In this document: piece after piece, positions 13,299 through 14,197 of the stretch
Layout of the letters: every line of letters begins with the position of its first letter
Position numbering within the stretch: position 1 is the stretch's first letter
Assembly (NCBI GenBank): GCA_904502175.1
Contig: CAJGDU010000017.1
Coordinates: 1 to 14,197 of the forward strand
DNA: 14,197 bases
Source of the DNA: Clostridiaceae bacterium
GTDB taxonomy: Bacteria > Bacillota > Clostridia > Oscillospirales > Acutalibacteraceae
Direction of reading: 5' to 3'
Position numbers and translations under genes: made by a program
Notes under the pieces: model-generated
Told to the model about the DNA's origin: nothing
Databases searched by the model: none
What the model saw: only the letters and a program-made list of their open reading frames with translations

Positions 13299-13987
13299 TA
13301 TTTAGCTCCCCCTTCCCGTCTGTTGTTACGGTTTCTTCTGGGCTTGTTGTTGGTGTTGTCGTGAAGGACTTCACCTTTGTAGATCCACACTTTTACTCCG
13401 ATTCTACCGTAGGTGGTAGCCGCTTCGACAAAGCCGTAGTCAATGTCAGCTCGAATGGTCTGAAGCGGGATGGTGCCTTCGTGGTAGCTCTCCGAGCGGG
13501 CGATCTCTGCGCCGCCCAGACGGCCGGATACCTGGACTTTGATACCCTTTGCACCAAGTCTCATCGTTCTGCCGATGGCCTGCTTGACAGCGCGTCTGTA
13601 GGAGACACGTCTCTCCAGCTGACCGGCAATGTTTTCCGCGACAAGCGTGGCGTCGAGGTCCGGCTGCTTGATCTCCACGATGTTGATGGAGACGGGCTTG
13701 CCGAGCATCTTTTCGACTTCCGCTTTCAGCTTGTCGATCTCAGAACCGCCGCGGCCGATGACGATGCCGGGCTTCGCGCAGAACACGTTGATTCTGACGC
13801 GCTTCGTATCACGCTCGATTTCAACCTTCGGAACACCGGCTGCTTTCAGACGGTCAAGAAGGAACTTTCTGAGCTTGTAGTCTTCCACGAGAGTCTTGGC
13901 AAAGTCTTTGTCATCTGCATACCACCGGGATTCCCAGTCTTTGATGACGCCGACGCGCAGACCTGTGGGGTTTACTTTCTGTCCCAT
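13298..13987 (-). CDS. rpsC: 30S ribosomal protein S3
   Basis: A 229-residue S3 at the mRNA entry of the small-subunit head. It begins MGQKVNPTGLRVGVIKDWES. The type II KH domain has GIVIGRGGSEIDKLK with the GRGG loop at residues 78-81; the C-terminal domain has RRAVKQAIGRTMRLGAKGIKVQVSGRLGGAEIARSE. The tail is short and basic (NNKPRRNRNNRREGG). AGGAGG stands before ATG 13987. The stop overlaps the rplP start by one base. Confidence 0.98.
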   Translation of the reverse strand: MGQKVNPTGLRVGVIKDWESRWYADDKDFAKTLVEDYKLRKFLLDRLKAAGVPKVEIERDTKRVRINVFCAKPGIVIGRGGSEIDKLKAEVEKMLGKPVSINIVEIKQPDLDATLVAENIAGQLERRVSYRRAVKQAIGRTMRLGAKGIKVQVSGRLGGAEIARSESYHEGTIPLQTIRADIDYGFVEAATTYGRIGVKVWIYKGEVLHDNTNNKPRRNRNNRREGGAK

Positions 13988-14007
13988 GTTTTTTCCTCCT
14001 CCGTAGG

Positions 14008-14197
14008 TTATTCTGCTTCCTTGAGCACGATGGTGATGTGGGAAGTTCTCTTACGAATGATGTAAGCTCTGCCCTGTGCTCTCGGACGGATACGCTTGAG
14101 GGTCGGACCCTGGTTTACGAAGCACTCGGCAACGTAAAGTTTCGAGGTGTCCATGTTTTTGACCTCAGCGTTTGCCATTGCTGATTTGAGGACCTTC
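14008..14197 (-). CDS. rplV: 50S ribosomal protein L22, C-terminal part (5' end outside window)
   Basis: The last 62-63 codons of L22 are read from the window edge to the TAA at 14010-14008. The visible part contains LYVAECFVNQGPTLKRI followed by RPRAQGRAYIIRKRTSHITIVL, which spans the L22 family signature and the extended beta-hairpin that lines the exit tunnel (macrolide-resistance changes map there in other bacteria). It ends KEAE. The gap to rpsC is 20 bases. The gene order rplV-rpsC-rplP confirms the call. Confidence 0.97.
   Translation of the reverse strand, partial: KVLKSAMANAEVKNMDTSKLYVAECFVNQGPTLKRIRPRAQGRAYIIRKRTSHITIVLKEAE

Overview
The window is the 3' two thirds of a large ribosomal-protein superoperon (S10-spc-alpha cluster), followed by the first three genes of a multi-subunit, flavin-based [FeFe]-hydrogenase / NADH-oxidoreductase operon. 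Every supported gene lies on the minus strand, so transcription runs from high to low coordinates. The order rplV-rpsC-rplP-rpmC-rpsQ-rplN-rplX-rplE-rpsN-rpsH-rplF-rplR-rpsE-rpmD-rplO-secY-adk-map-infA-rpmJ-rpsM-rpsK-rpsD-rpoA-rplQ is that of Bacillota (Firmicutes). Diagnostic points are adk, map and infA between secY and the alpha cluster, rpsD inside the alpha cluster, a four-cysteine S14, and strong GGAGG Shine-Dalgarno sites before nearly every gene. The hydrogenase-type genes point to a fermentative anaerobe. Protein style hints at Negativicutes or Clostridia, but this is an impression and not a placement.

Layout. 14197-12389: end of the S10 part (L22 partial, S3, L16, L29, S17). 12372-8368: spc part (L14, L24, L5, S14, S8, L6, L18, S5, L30, L15). 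8364-5372: secY, adk, map, infA. 5353-2420: alpha part (L36, S13, S11, S4, RpoA, L17). Gaps are 0 to 54 bases; genes overlap or abut at rpsC/rplP, rplP/rpmC, rplO/secY and adk/map. I see no convincing internal promoter. A strong intrinsic terminator at 2360-2391 closes the unit. The L36 gene (37 codons) is easily missed because it is so short.

The 469 bases between rplQ and the next gene (1951-2419) are the only non-routine DNA. They hold the terminator, an AT-rich block with promoter-like elements on both strands, a potentially folded stretch, a perfect 12-base inverted repeat placed over the -35 area of a second, extended -10 promoter, and a small hairpin plus T-tract in the leader. No convincing gene is seen there.

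1950-1: hndA (NuoE-like), hndB (thioredoxin-fold [2Fe-2S] protein) and the first 351 codons of hndC (NuoF-like flavoprotein). Together with a catalytic HndD expected just outside the window, they would form a hydrogenase complex exchanging electrons between NAD(P)H, ferredoxin and H2. The rest of hndC and any hndD lie beyond base 1, so the hydrogenase assignment is partly inferred.

I found no CRISPR, insertion sequence, tRNA, rRNA or phage genes, and no new multi-gene system. The best candidates for something undescribed are the regulatory elements of the intergenic region and its placement of an energy-metabolism operon directly behind the translation superoperon.
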